Program-made: the position numbers and the translations under genes
Assembly: GCF_010993745.1 (NCBI RefSeq)
Contig: NZ_WOTN01000002.1
Coordinates: forward strand, 1,860,001-1,924,000
Reading direction: 5' to 3'
Source of the DNA: Fodinicola acaciae
GTDB taxonomy: Bacteria > Actinomycetota > Actinomycetes > Mycobacteriales > HKI-0501
DNA length: 64,000 bases
The notes under the pieces: model-generated
What the model saw: the letters and a program-made list of their open reading frames with translations, nothing else
Told to the model about the DNA's origin: nothing
Databases searched by the model: none
In this document: positions 16,107-25,115 of the stretch, piece after piece
Position numbering within the stretch: position 1 is the first letter of the stretch
How the letters are laid out: every line of letters begins with the position of its first letter

Positions 16107-17930
16107 ATGTCGATCACGGCGAGTTTGCGGCAGCTGTTGGACGGCCGGTGGTCCGCGGCGAAGGCGGCGGCCAGGGACGGCCTGGAGAAGGCCGGTTTCG
16201 AGCCGACCGACCAGCTCGGCACCGAGGAGCACCGCGCTCGGATCCATGAGCAGATGCGGCTGCTGGCCGACAGCGGTCACGCGCGGCTCGGTTTCTCCAG
16301 CGCGGTCGGTGGGGCCGACGATCTCGGCGGATCTGTTGCGTCGTTCGAAATGCTCGCGTACGGCGACCTGTCGCTGATGGTGAAAGCCGGCGTCCAGTGG
16401 GGACTGTTCGGCGGCGCGATCCAGGCGCTGGGCACCGAACGGCACCACATGGCGTACTTGCCGGCGGTGATGAGTTTCCAGCTGCCAGGCTGTTTCGCGA
16501 TGACCGAGACCGGCCACGGCTCGGACGTGCAGCACCTGCGTACGACCGCGACGTACGACGTCTCCGCGGAAGAGTTCGTCATTCACTCGCCGGATCCCGC
16601 TGCTCGCAAGGATTACATCGGCAATGCCGCGCGCGACGGCCGGATGGCGGTGGTTTTCGCGCAGTTGGAGGACCACGGGGTTCATGCGTTCCTGGTGCCG
16701 ATCCGCGACGAGAGTGGCGCGCCGATGCCGGGTGTGTGGATCGGTGACTGTGGACGAAAAGCCGGCCTGAACGGTGTCGACAATGGACGGTTGCTCTTCG
16801 ATCGGGTGCGGGTGCCGCGTTCGGCGCTGCTCAACCGCTATGGCGATGTGGCTCCGGACGGCACGTACACGAGCCCGATCGAGAGCGCGTCGCGGCGGTT
16901 TTTCACCATGCTCGGCACGCTGATCCGCGGCCGGATCAGCGTGGCCGGCGCCGCCGGCAGTGCGACCAAGGTGGCGCTGGCGATCGCGATCGGCTATGGC
17001 GAGCGGCGGCGGCAGTTCGCCGCGCCTGGCGGCGAGGAAAACCTGATCCTGGACTACCTTGTGCACCAACGCAAACTCCTGCCGGCGCTGGCGCGGACGT
17101 ATGCACTGCATTTCGCGCAGGAACAACTGGTCGCCACCATGCACGACGGCCCGGCCGACGAGCAGGGCCAGCGCGAGCTGGAGGCACGCGCGGCCGGCAT
17201 CAAGGCGGTGGCCACCCAACACGCCACCGAGACCATCCAGATGTGCCGGCAGGCCTGCGGCGGCGCCGGCTATCTGTCGGCAAACCGGTTGCCGCAGCTG
17301 AAAGCCGACACCGACGTGTTCACCACCTTCGAAGGCGACAACACGGTTTTGCTGCAGCTGGTGGCAAAAGGCCTGCTGACCAGTTATCGTGACCATTTCG
17401 GCGAGCTGGACGTGCTCGGCACGGTCCGGTTCGTCGCCGACCAGGTGGTGGAGAGCGTGATCGAGGCGACCGCCGCGCGTACGCTCCTGCAGGCCGACCT
17501 CGGCGACCGCGCGTACCATCTGAAACTCTTCGAGGACCGGGAAAAACACCTGCTCGACGGCGCGGCCCGGCGGCTGCGCCGGGCCGGCAAGGACAACGCG
17601 TTCGAGGTTTTCAACGCCAGCCAGGATCATCTGCTGGCAGCGGCACGCGCGCACATCGACCGGCACGTGCTGGAGGCCTTCGTCGCCGGCATCGCCGCGT
17701 GTCCGGACGAGGAAGCCGTGGCGTTGCTGGAAAAGGTGTGCGACCTGTACGTACTGTCCACAGTGGAGTCCGACCGCGGCTGGTTCCTGGAGCACGGCCG
17801 GCTGTCGCCGAGCCGCGCGAAGGAGGTCACGCAGCGGGTCAACGCGCTGTGCGGCGAGCTGCGGCCGCACGTGGACGTCCTGATCGACGCGTTCGGCATC
17901 CCGGATGCGTGCCTGAGCACCGAAATGTAG
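16107..17930 (+). CDS. Acyl-CoA oxidase/dehydrogenase, long form
   Basis: This 607-residue flavoprotein oxidises acyl-CoA to the enoyl-CoA. The FAD site is marked by CFAMTETGHGSDV (129-141), and the catalytic base is E409 in TFEGDN. That motif and the long C-terminal helical region (430-600) resemble acyl-CoA oxidases (ACOX) more than the 380-residue dehydrogenases. ATG 16107 follows GGAGGGGTG. It ends six bases before the convergent SARP gene stop. One of the dispersed TCCACAGTGGA sites lies near its 3' end (17757-17767). Confidence 0.88.
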   Translation: MSITASLRQLLDGRWSAAKAAARDGLEKAGFEPTDQLGTEEHRARIHEQMRLLADSGHARLGFSSAVGGADDLGGSVASFEMLAYGDLSLMVKAGVQWGLFGGAIQALGTERHHMAYLPAVMSFQLPGCFAMTETGHGSDVQHLRTTATYDVSAEEFVIHSPDPAARKDYIGNAARDGRMAVVFAQLEDHGVHAFLVPIRDESGAPMPGVWIGDCGRKAGLNGVDNGRLLFDRVRVPRSALLNRYGDVAPDGTYTSPIESASRRFFTMLGTLIRGRISVAGAAGSATKVALAIAIGYGERRRQFAAPGGEENLILDYLVHQRKLLPALARTYALHFAQEQLVATMHDGPADEQGQRELEARAAGIKAVATQHATETIQMCRQACGGAGYLSANRLPQLKADTDVFTTFEGDNTVLLQLVAKGLLTSYRDHFGELDVLGTVRFVADQVVESVIEATAARTLLQADLGDRAYHLKLFEDREKHLLDGAARRLRRAGKDNAFEVFNASQDHLLAAARAHIDRHVLEAFVAGIAACPDEEAVALLEKVCDLYVLSTVESDRGWFLEHGRLSPSRAKEVTQRVNALCGELRPHVDVLIDAFGIPDACLSTEM

Positions 17931-17936
17931 TCGTCG

Positions 17937-20729
17937 TCAGACCAGCGCCGCCGGTGGGCGGTCGGTGCCGAGGTCGGAGTAGGCGTGCGCCAGATGGCGC
18001 TCGGCCACCGCCCGCTCCAGCGGCTCCTCGGTCGCCTGCGCGATGGCGAGCGCTCGCCGGTGGTGCTTCAGCGCCACCACCGGCGCGCCGTGCCGGCGCG
18101 CCAGCTCGCCGAGGTTGTTCAGGATTTCGGCCTGGTGGCTGCGGTTTCCGGTGTCGCGCGCGACACCGTAGGCGTGCTGGAAATGCGTGCCGGCGCGCCG
18201 GTCGTCGCCGAGCAGCCGGTGCGTACGACCGAGGCCGTTGAGCGCATTGCTTTCCACGTAACGGTTTCCGCTGCGCCGCGCGACCATCAGCGCCTGTTCG
18301 AACCTGCTCTGCGCGTGGCCGAGCTGTCCGATGCGGCTGTGGATCAGGCCGAGGTTGGTCAGCGCGTGCGCCGCCACGTACGGATTTCCGGTGCGGCGCG
18401 CCAACATCAGGCCCTGCCGCGAGCAGTGCAGCGCGTTCTCGTCGTCGCCGGCGAACCAGTACGCGATGCCAAGGCCGACCAGGCACCGTCCGTGCAGGTC
18501 GTGGTCGCCGATCTCGCCGGCGACCGCCACACTTTTCCGTGCCGTGGCAACGGCTTCGTCGTATCCGCCCAGACGCGCGGTGGCGGCGCTGAGATGGTGC
18601 AACGCATATCCTTCGACGTCCAAGTCGCCTTGCTGCTGAGCGATGTCGATCGCGTGGCGAAAATCGGCGGCGGCGCGTGCGTAGCGGCTCCAGCGCCAAT
18701 GCACGACGCCGAGCGCGTGTGCCGCATGTGCCTCACGGCCGTCCGCGGTCAAAGCGGCTTTGTGCAATGCGTGTGCGTCGTCGTTGTAGCCGCGGAGGTC
18801 GAGAAAGTGCCACAGCGTACGGGAAAGCTCGCCGAGCGCGCGCCGGTCGCGGTGTGCCAGCGCGAGGAGGTTGTGGCGTTCGGTTTCCAACCATGTCATC
18901 GCCTGCGCATAGCCGTCCACCGAGTCGTGCGAGGAGATGGCGTCGGAAGCCGCGGCGGCGGACCGCAGGTAATAGCCGGCGATCCGGTGCAGGCCAGCGT
19001 CATGGTCGCCCGCGTGCTCGGCGGCGTACAGGCGGACCAGGTCGTGCATGCCGAAGCGGCCCGGTTTGGCTTCCTGCAACAGATGTATGTCCACGAGCTG
19101 CCGCAGGCACGCGCGCGTCGGACCGGTCGGCAGGTCGAGCAGGCTCGCCGCGGCCGGCACCCCGACGTCCGGGCCAGGCGCCAGGGCCAGCTGCCCGAGC
19201 AGTGCGGCGGCAGGTGGGTCGAGCGCCTCGTACGAGCTGGACAACACCGTCCGGACGTTCGCGGTCAGGTCAGCGCTGGCCAGCACGTCCAACCGGTCCG
19301 ACGCTTTTTCCAGGTCCGCGGCCAAACTCGCCAGCGAGAAGTCCGGCTGGCTGTGCAGCCGCGCGGCGACGATCCCCAATGCGAACGGCAGTCGCGCGCA
19401 TCGCCGCACCAGTGCCGCCGCGGCCGCCGGTTCGGCGGCCAACCGTTCGCGGCCGACAGCGCGCTCCAGTACTGCCACCGCGTCGGCCATGTCGACGACG
19501 TCCAACGGCAGCTGCAGCGCGTTGTGACCGCTCACCAAACCGGTCAACCTGTTGCGGCTGGTGACGATGACGGTGCAGCCGTCGACACCCGGCAGCAGCG
19601 GAGCGACCTGACCGCTGTCACGAGCGTTGTCCAACACGACAAGGATCCGTTTGCCGGCCACCAGGCTGCGAAACAGGCCGGTCTGGGCCTGTGGCTCGGC
19701 CGGAATCGCGGTGACGCCGAGACCTTCCAGGAGCGCGCGCATCGCCGCGGCTGCCGGCAACGGCGGATCGGCCGCGGAGAAACCGTGCAGCTGGACGAAA
19801 AGTTGTCCGTCCGGGAAGTCGTCGAGGTGGTCGTGCGACCAGCGCAGCGCGAGCCAGGTCTTGCCGACTCCGGCGCCGCCGGTCACCGCGATCACCGAGC
19901 TGTCACTCCGCTGCACCAGCCCGGTCAGGCCGGCCAGATCCTTGGCGCGGCCGGCAAACCTGCGCGGTGCGGCCGGCAGTTGACGCGGCACCAGGCCGGT
20001 CGCCGCAGGTCCTGGCGGCGATTTCTCGGCCAGCACGTCGGCGTACGCCTGCCGCAGCGCCGGCGTAGGATCCGTGCCGAGCTCGGTGGCGATCTGACGG
20101 CGTACGGCCTCATAACACCGTAATGCCTCGGCCGACCGTCCGTTCTGGTGCAGCAGAAGGATCAGCCTGACCCACAATGACTCACGCAACGGATATCGCG
20201 CGGTGAGCGCGGTCAGCTCGGCGATCAACGGCGTGCCGACACCTTTGGCGATATCGATGTCGATGCGGCGTTCGACCGCGGTCAGATAGCGCTCGACCAG
20301 CAGCGGACTCGCGGTGCGGCGCAGCCATTCGCACTCCAGGCCGTCGAATGGCTCGCCTCGCCACAACGCCAACGCCTCGGCCAGCACGGCGCGCTCGGTG
20401 GTGGATTGGTCAAGCAAGGCGCCAAAACGCAGGGCGTCCACGGCGTACGGACTGACATCCAGCCGAAAACCCTCCGGCCGGGTCTGGACGTACGGTCCGC
20501 GCAACGCCGTCCGCAGTCGGGTCGCGTACGTCTGCAGGGTCCGCCGCGGACTGACCGGCGGCCGCTCGTCCCAGACGATCTCGGTCAGCCGGTGGACCGA
20601 CACGGACCTGCCGGCCGACATCGCCAGCGCGGCCAGCATCGCCGGCAACCGGCCGGCCGGCAGCGGCACCGGTCGACCATCGACCTCGACCTCGACCGGG
20701 CCGAGCACATTTATCGTTATCGCAGGCAC
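17937..20729 (-). CDS. SARP/AfsR-type transcriptional regulator with NB-ARC and TPR domains
   Basis: This 930-residue regulator has an OmpR-like DNA-binding domain (1-95) and a bacterial transcriptional activation domain (100-235). An NB-ARC ATPase follows, with Walker A GGAGVGKT (284-291) and LVVLDN as Walker B. From about 620 to the end come tetratricopeptide repeats (for example AYWFAGDDENALHCSRQGL, AQSRFEQALMVARR). Members activate secondary-metabolite or developmental genes. GTG 20729 with GGAGGAG upstream is used; it starts the domain at the usual ITINVLGPVEV. It is divergent from the CHAP hydrolase by 206 bp, so it may control the two cell-wall hydrolases (inference). Confidence 0.88.
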   Translation of the reverse strand: MPAITINVLGPVEVEVDGRPVPLPAGRLPAMLAALAMSAGRSVSVHRLTEIVWDERPPVSPRRTLQTYATRLRTALRGPYVQTRPEGFRLDVSPYAVDALRFGALLDQSTTERAVLAEALALWRGEPFDGLECEWLRRTASPLLVERYLTAVERRIDIDIAKGVGTPLIAELTALTARYPLRESLWVRLILLLHQNGRSAEALRCYEAVRRQIATELGTDPTPALRQAYADVLAEKSPPGPAATGLVPRQLPAAPRRFAGRAKDLAGLTGLVQRSDSSVIAVTGGAGVGKTWLALRWSHDHLDDFPDGQLFVQLHGFSAADPPLPAAAAMRALLEGLGVTAIPAEPQAQTGLFRSLVAGKRILVVLDNARDSGQVAPLLPGVDGCTVIVTSRNRLTGLVSGHNALQLPLDVVDMADAVAVLERAVGRERLAAEPAAAAALVRRCARLPFALGIVAARLHSQPDFSLASLAADLEKASDRLDVLASADLTANVRTVLSSSYEALDPPAAALLGQLALAPGPDVGVPAAASLLDLPTGPTRACLRQLVDIHLLQEAKPGRFGMHDLVRLYAAEHAGDHDAGLHRIAGYYLRSAAAASDAISSHDSVDGYAQAMTWLETERHNLLALAHRDRRALGELSRTLWHFLDLRGYNDDAHALHKAALTADGREAHAAHALGVVHWRWSRYARAAADFRHAIDIAQQQGDLDVEGYALHHLSAATARLGGYDEAVATARKSVAVAGEIGDHDLHGRCLVGLGIAYWFAGDDENALHCSRQGLMLARRTGNPYVAAHALTNLGLIHSRIGQLGHAQSRFEQALMVARRSGNRYVESNALNGLGRTHRLLGDDRRAGTHFQHAYGVARDTGNRSHQAEILNNLGELARRHGAPVVALKHHRRALAIAQATEEPLERAVAERHLAHAYSDLGTDRPPAALV

Positions 20730-20935
20730 GGCTCCTCCGTGGGGGGTGCGCAACCCAAGCCGGCAGGCAGATCTACCATAACGCCACCACCGGCGCGCTC
20801 GATCAGAAAATGTTCGCAGTGATGAGATTTGTTGCTGTTTTGCCGAAATGTCGGTGAAGCTGTTGTGAAGCAGTTGAGAAGACACCGGCTGTTTCGATCT
20901 CTCCGGCTTTCTGTCTGAGCGCGGAGGAGGAATGG

Positions 20936-22360
20936 ATGTACGGACGAATCAGCCGGCGGTTGCTGCTTGCGTTAGCTCTGGCCGTCGTGATGGCGCTGGC
21001 GCTGACTGGCCAGCAGCATGCCGCGTACGCGGCGGTGACGCGGGCCGGGATCGCGGAGACGGCACGCGCCGAGGTCGGTTATGTGGCGTCGCCGAGCCAA
21101 TGCCAGAAATACGGACCGCTGTGCGACGACTGGTGCGCGATGTTCGCCACCTGGGTCTGGGAACACGCCGGTGTCGCCGGTGCGCCACGATCGACGTACG
21201 TGGCGACCGCCATCGGCAGCTGGGGTGTGAACAACGGCCTGTTCAAACGGCGTCCGGCCGGCGGCGTCGGTTCGCCGCTGCCGGGTGACCTCGCCGTCTA
21301 CGGCGAGCCGGGTTCCGGGCAGGGCGGCCACGTCTCGGTCGTCTACTCGGTGAACACCAACGGGACGATCACCACGATTGACGGAAACTACAACAACGCC
21401 GTGAAAATGCGCGAGATCAACCCGGCGACCGCCAGGGCCGGCGCGCGTAACGTCCTCATCTCCGGATATGTCGCGCCGCCCGGCGTGACCGACGAACCCT
21501 TGCCGCCGAGCGGAAACGTCGGCGATTTCTCCGGCGACGGATATTCCGACGTGCTCGGGGTCGACGGCGCCGGGATGTTGTGGTTCTACGGCAACAACTC
21601 CAGGTCCAGCGGGCAGTTCGTGCCGAGCCTGGCCGTGCGTGCCGGCATCGGAAACGGCGGCTGGCAGTCGTTCCGACGTGTCGTTTCCGCCGACTTCTCC
21701 GGCGACCGCTACGCCGACGTACTCGGTGTCGATGGCGCTGGAATGCTGTGGTATTACGGCAACAACTCGATGAGCAGTGGCTCTTTCGTGCCGAGCCTGG
21801 CCGCGCGTACGCAGGTCGGCAACGGTGGCTGGCAGAACTTCACGTTCTTCCAGGCCGGTGATTTCTCCGGTGACGGCTTCGCCGACGTACTGGCCGTCGA
21901 CTCAGCGGGCATGTTGTGGTTCTATCCCAACAGTTCCAAGAGCACCGGCTCTTTCGTGCCGAGTCTTGGCGCGCGGGTGCAGGTCGGCAACGGCGGCTGG
22001 CAGAACTTCAGGTTCCTCCAGGTTGGTGATTTCTCCGGTGACGGCTTCGCCGACGTACTGGCCGTCGACGCCAACGGACAGCTGTGGTTCTATGGCAACA
22101 ACTCGATGAGCACCGGCACCTTCGTGCCGAGCCTGGCCGCCCGTGTCCAGGTTGGCAACGGCGGCTGGCAGAACTTCTCGTTCATGCAGGCGGCCGACTT
22201 CTCCGGCGACCACTTCGCCGACATCCAGGCGGTCGACGCCAACGGACAGCTCTGGTATTACCCCAATTCCTCGATGAGCAGCGGCCATTTCGTCCCGAGC
22301 CTCGGCGCGCGCGTCCAGGTTGGCAACGGTGGCTGGCAGTCGTTCACGTTCTTCGCCTGA
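20936..22360 (+). CDS. Secreted CHAP-domain peptidoglycan hydrolase with five-unit tachylectin-like propeller
   Basis: This 474-residue exported protein has a Sec signal peptide (1-33), then a CHAP domain (about 36-180) with catalytic C67 in DDWCAMFATW and H132 in GGHVSVV. CHAP enzymes cut peptidoglycan peptides or the amide bond. From about 193, five repeats of roughly 56 residues follow. Each has DFSGD-xx-DV near the start, LWFY in the middle and VGNGGW near the end. The IGNGGW-x-xFxF pattern is that of tachylectin-2, a five-bladed propeller that binds GlcNAc, so five units would close one propeller. GGAGGAGG lies six bases before ATG 20936. The next gene starts ten bases downstream. Confidence 0.88.
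   Translation: MYGRISRRLLLALALAVVMALALTGQQHAAYAAVTRAGIAETARAEVGYVASPSQCQKYGPLCDDWCAMFATWVWEHAGVAGAPRSTYVATAIGSWGVNNGLFKRRPAGGVGSPLPGDLAVYGEPGSGQGGHVSVVYSVNTNGTITTIDGNYNNAVKMREINPATARAGARNVLISGYVAPPGVTDEPLPPSGNVGDFSGDGYSDVLGVDGAGMLWFYGNNSRSSGQFVPSLAVRAGIGNGGWQSFRRVVSADFSGDRYADVLGVDGAGMLWYYGNNSMSSGSFVPSLAARTQVGNGGWQNFTFFQAGDFSGDGFADVLAVDSAGMLWFYPNSSKSTGSFVPSLGARVQVGNGGWQNFRFLQVGDFSGDGFADVLAVDANGQLWFYGNNSMSTGTFVPSLAARVQVGNGGWQNFSFMQAADFSGDHFADIQAVDANGQLWYYPNSSMSSGHFVPSLGARVQVGNGGWQSFTFFA
21526..22357 (+). repeat. Five propeller-unit repeats, first array
   Basis: Five in-frame units of about 165-168 bp encode the C-terminal propeller of the CHAP protein. Units begin GNVGDF, VSADF, QAGDF, QVGDF and QAADF in that order. 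The same order of unit-specific starts recurs in the array of the next gene, so the arrays are related unit by unit. Confidence 0.85.
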
Positions 22361-22370
22361 TAGGAAAACC

Positions 22371-23783
22371 ATGAAGACTCTTCTGAGATGGCCGCTCGTG
22401 GCAGCGGTCACGACGGTGTTGCTCGCCGCCGTCGCGGCGCCGGCCTACGCGGACGCGAACACGGATTACATCAACGCGGCCGCGCCGTCGGCGCAGCAGG
22501 TGCAGGCGGAGTTTCGCGTGCCGGCCTCGGTCGCGATCGGCCAGTCGGCCCTGGAGTCCAACTGGGGTCGCAGCAAGCTGACGGTGAACGACAGGAACTA
22601 TTTCGGGTTCAAATGCACCTCGGCTGGCGATCCGGGACCGATCGCGACCGGCTGCCACGACTATCCGACGCAGGAGTGCGGACCGTCCGGTTGCCAGACG
22701 GTGCACGCGTACTTCCGTGTCTACGCCACCGCCGCCGACTCGTTCCGCGACTATGGCCGTCTGCTGGCCACGTCGTCGCGTTACGCACCGGCGTTTCAGT
22801 ACGTCGACAATCCGGACCAGTTCATCCGCGAGGTCGCCAAGGCTGGCTATGCCACCGATCCTGACTATGCCAGCAAAGTCATCGGCCTGATGCAGACCTA
22901 CGACCTCTACCGGTTCAACCAGTTGCGCCACTCCGGCGCAGTGAGCGACTTCTCCGGCGACGGATATTCCGACGTGCTCGGCGCGGACAGCGCCGGAATG
23001 CTCTGGTATTACCCCAACAGCTCCAAGAGCACCGGCGCGTTCGTGCCCGCACTCGGTGCGCGTACGCAGGTCGGCAACGGTGGCTGGCAGTCGTTCCAAC
23101 GTGTCGTCTCCGCCGATTTCTCCGGTGACGGTTACGCGGACGTGCTCGGCGTCGACTCCGGCGGACAGTTGTGGTTCTATGGCAACACTTCCAGGACCAC
23201 AGGCACCTTCGTGCCCAGCCTCGGCGCGCGGGTGCAGGTCGGAAATGGGGGATGGCAGAGCTTCAGGTTTGTCCAGGCCGGCGATTTCTCCGGTGACGGT
23301 TACGCGGACGTACTCGCCGTCGACTCGGCCGGACAACTGTGGTTCTATCCCAACAACTCCAAGAGCACCGGCTCCTTCGTGCCGAGTCTGGGCGCGCGGG
23401 TGCAGGTCGGAAATGGGGGATGGCAGAACTTCACGTTCTTCCAGGTCGGTGACTTCTCCGGTGACGGTTACGCGGACGTACTCGCCGTCGACTCGGCCGG
23501 ACAACTGTGGTTCTATCCCAACAACTCCAAGAGCACCGGCTCCTTCGTGCCGAGTCTCGGTGCGCGCGTGCAGGTCGGAAATGGGGGATGGCAGGGCTTC
23601 AGGTTCTTCCAGGCGGCCGATTTCTCCGCCGACGGCTACGTCGATGTGCAGGCCGTCGACGGCAACGGCCAGCTGTGGTTCTACCCGAACAGTTCCAAGA
23701 GCAGCGGCGGGTTCGTACCGGCACTCGGTGCGCGGACGCAGGTCGGCAACGGTGGTTGGCAGTCCTTCCGGTTCTTCACCTGA
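22371..23783 (+). CDS. Secreted glucosaminidase with five-unit tachylectin-like propeller
   Basis: This 470-residue exported protein has a signal peptide (1-27, AYA-DA). A GH73-type N-acetylglucosaminidase domain (about 30-185) follows, with catalytic E62 in ALESNWGRS and NYFGFKC, FRVYAT and SFRDYGRLL typical of LytG/FlgJ-like enzymes. Residues 190-470 are five propeller units nearly identical to those of the upstream CHAP protein. ATG 22371 has AGGA upstream and lies ten bases after the previous stop, so the two form an operon. Together they would cut both the glycan (glucosaminidase) and the peptide (CHAP) of peptidoglycan. A strong terminator follows. Confidence 0.88.
   Translation: MKTLLRWPLVAAVTTVLLAAVAAPAYADANTDYINAAAPSAQQVQAEFRVPASVAIGQSALESNWGRSKLTVNDRNYFGFKCTSAGDPGPIATGCHDYPTQECGPSGCQTVHAYFRVYATAADSFRDYGRLLATSSRYAPAFQYVDNPDQFIREVAKAGYATDPDYASKVIGLMQTYDLYRFNQLRHSGAVSDFSGDGYSDVLGADSAGMLWYYPNSSKSTGAFVPALGARTQVGNGGWQSFQRVVSADFSGDGYADVLGVDSGGQLWFYGNTSRTTGTFVPSLGARVQVGNGGWQSFRFVQAGDFSGDGYADVLAVDSAGQLWFYPNNSKSTGSFVPSLGARVQVGNGGWQNFTFFQVGDFSGDGYADVLAVDSAGQLWFYPNNSKSTGSFVPSLGARVQVGNGGWQGFRFFQAADFSADGYVDVQAVDGNGQLWFYPNSSKSSGGFVPALGARTQVGNGGWQSFRFFT
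22946..23780 (+). repeat. Five propeller-unit repeats, second array
   Basis: Five units of about 165 bp. Units 3 and 4 are almost identical in DNA, and the stretch around GTGCAGGTCGGAAATGGGGG recurs exactly at about 23220, 23399 and 23568. This points to recent homogenisation. Unit order matches the first array. Confidence 0.85.
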
Positions 23784-23796
23784 TCCGGTTGCCTGT

Positions 23797-23836
23797 GGTC
23801 GCGTGCCGGGGCGCCGTCGCCGCCCGGCACGCGACC
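23797..23836 (+). terminator. Hairpin terminator after the hydrolase pair
   Basis: A perfect 14-bp GC-rich stem, GGTCGCGTGCCGGG (23797-23810) with CCCGGCACGCGACC (23823-23836) and a 12-base loop, 14 bases after the glucosaminidase stop. Confidence 0.8.
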
Positions 23837-24081
23837 GCCCATCTCGGCTGGCCGGTCCCGAAGCCGGGTCGCGAGTATTGGGCGGGGGAAGCGGCGTCGG
23901 AGTTTGACGAAGCATGTAGAAGTATTCTGGCCGACGTTCGTGGTCGCGAGGCAGGTGTTCACCCCGCCCACGCCCGGCACCGCCTGGACGGCGGGGTGCC
24001 AGCGCTGGACCTGCGCCACCGCCAGCACGCTCGGGTCGAAGACCGTATCCGGCAACGCCGCCTGGCTCCAGATCGTGCTGA
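23837..24081. other. Spacer between hydrolase operon and IS5 remnant
   Basis: There is no gene here that I can defend. Short open frames exist on both strands but none has a ribosome site or recognisable family. The left boundary of the IS is not visible: no copy of its right-end sequence is found here in inverted orientation. Host DNA and the lost 5' part of the element therefore cannot be separated. Confidence 0.4.
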
Positions 24082-25021
24082 CCGCCATCGAAGTGGAAGG
24101 GGAATGGTCGGCCGATCTCGGATATGCGGCGGGTGGTGGAGGGGATCGCGTGGCGGTTTCGGACCGGGGCGCCGTGGCGGGATATGCCGGAGCGTTTCGG
24201 GCACTGGAACACGATTTATGGCTGGTTCTGGGACTGGTCGAAAGACGGTACCTGGGATCGAGTGCTGCAGGAGGTGCGGAAACAGGCCGCCAGCGCTGGT
24301 GACCTGGAGTGGGTGGTGTCGGTGGACGGGTCGATCGTGCGTGTCCATCAGCACGGCGCAACCCTCGCGCGCGACACGAGTGATGCAGGTGACCACACAG
24401 GGGGCTCTACAGGGGGCTCTACAGGGGGCTCTACAGGGGGCTCTACAGGGGGCTCTACAGGGGGCTCTACAGGGGGCTCTGTCGAATTACAAGAAAACCC
24501 GCGACCCCGGACCAGGTGAACCGGCCGGTCACGGAATCGGTAAGTCCAGGGGTGGCCTGACGACGAAGTTCCACGTCGCGGCCGACCTCAAGCAGCGACC
24601 GTTGGGGCTGGTGGTCACCGGCGGACACGCCGCGGACTCCACGTTCATGCACGTGGTACTGGAGACCATCAGCATCTCCAATGGCCGGCCCGGCCGGCCG
24701 CGGACCAGGCCGGACCGGGTGATCGCCGACAAGGCGTACACCGGCAAGCCGTGCCGCGACTACCTGGCCCGGCGCGGCATCAAAGCCACCATCCCCGAAC
24801 GTGGGGACCAAAAACGTGGTCGCGCCAACCGCGGGTCCGCCGGCGGCCGACCTCGCACTTTCGATCCAGAAATCTACAAAGGCCGCAACGTCGTGGAACG
24901 CTGCAACAACAAACTCAAACAATGGCGCGGCATCGCCATGAGAACAGACAAAACCGCACGCAGCTACCTCGCCGGACTCACCCTCGCCGCCACGCTCATC
25001 TGGACCAAATCACTAGTTTAG
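24082..25021 (+). pseudogene. IS5-family transposase, broken
   Basis: The N-terminal part is in one frame: RRVVEGIAWRFRTGAPWRDMPERFG to VVSVDGSIVRVHQHGA, with the first catalytic Asp in VDGS. The frame then ends downstream of the repeat block. The C-terminal part is in the +1 frame: KSRGGLTTKFHVAADL, a second acidic site in VIADKAYTG, and the Glu-bearing VERCNNKLKQWRGIAMRTDK. A DDE enzyme could be made only by +1 frameshifting, for instance on the runs of five G in the tandem repeats. The 5' end is blocked by a TGA at 24079-24081, with no typical LTDEQW start. Confidence 0.75.
24397..24480 (+). repeat. Seven exact 12-bp tandem repeats inside the transposase
   Basis: The unit ACAGGGGGCTCT is repeated seven times without a mismatch. 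In one frame it reads Thr-Gly-Gly-Ser and in the next Gln-Gly-Ala-Leu, so both transposase frames stay open through it. Each unit carries a run of five G. Confidence 0.95.
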
Positions 25022-25032
25022 AAACACGGCCT

Positions 25033-25074
25033 AGATAACGAAGACAGCGCTGTGTGACGCTGCTTTCGTTATCT
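25033..25074. terminator. Hairpin terminator at the right edge of the IS remnant
   Basis: AGATAACGAA (25033-25042) pairs with TTCGTTATCT (25065-25074), and an inner CAGCG/CGCTG continues the stem. It lies between the convergent transposase remnant and the HNH gene and can serve both. Confidence 0.7.
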
Positions 25075-25115
25075 GACGTGATGATCTGGTTGGAGAGGAG
25101 GTCCACCTGTTCTGT

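Larger units (their letters stand above)
24082..25034 (+). mobile_element. Decayed IS5-family (IS427-like) element, left end missing
   Basis: The segment encodes both halves of an IS427-type transposase in two frames. The first transposase codons and the left terminal repeat are absent. The right end reads ACACGGCCTAG after the transposase stop, but its inverted partner is not present upstream. A block of seven 12-bp tandem repeats sits at the junction of the two frames. The element looks immobile. Confidence 0.75.

Noticed and set aside
22344-24212. A 622-codon minus-strand frame opposite the propeller repeats
   Set aside because: It mirrors the repeat units of the real genes and has no start site or domain.
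24397-24480. CRISPR-like array
   Set aside because: Units are 12 bp and contiguous, with no spacers; it is a tandem repeat inside a transposase.
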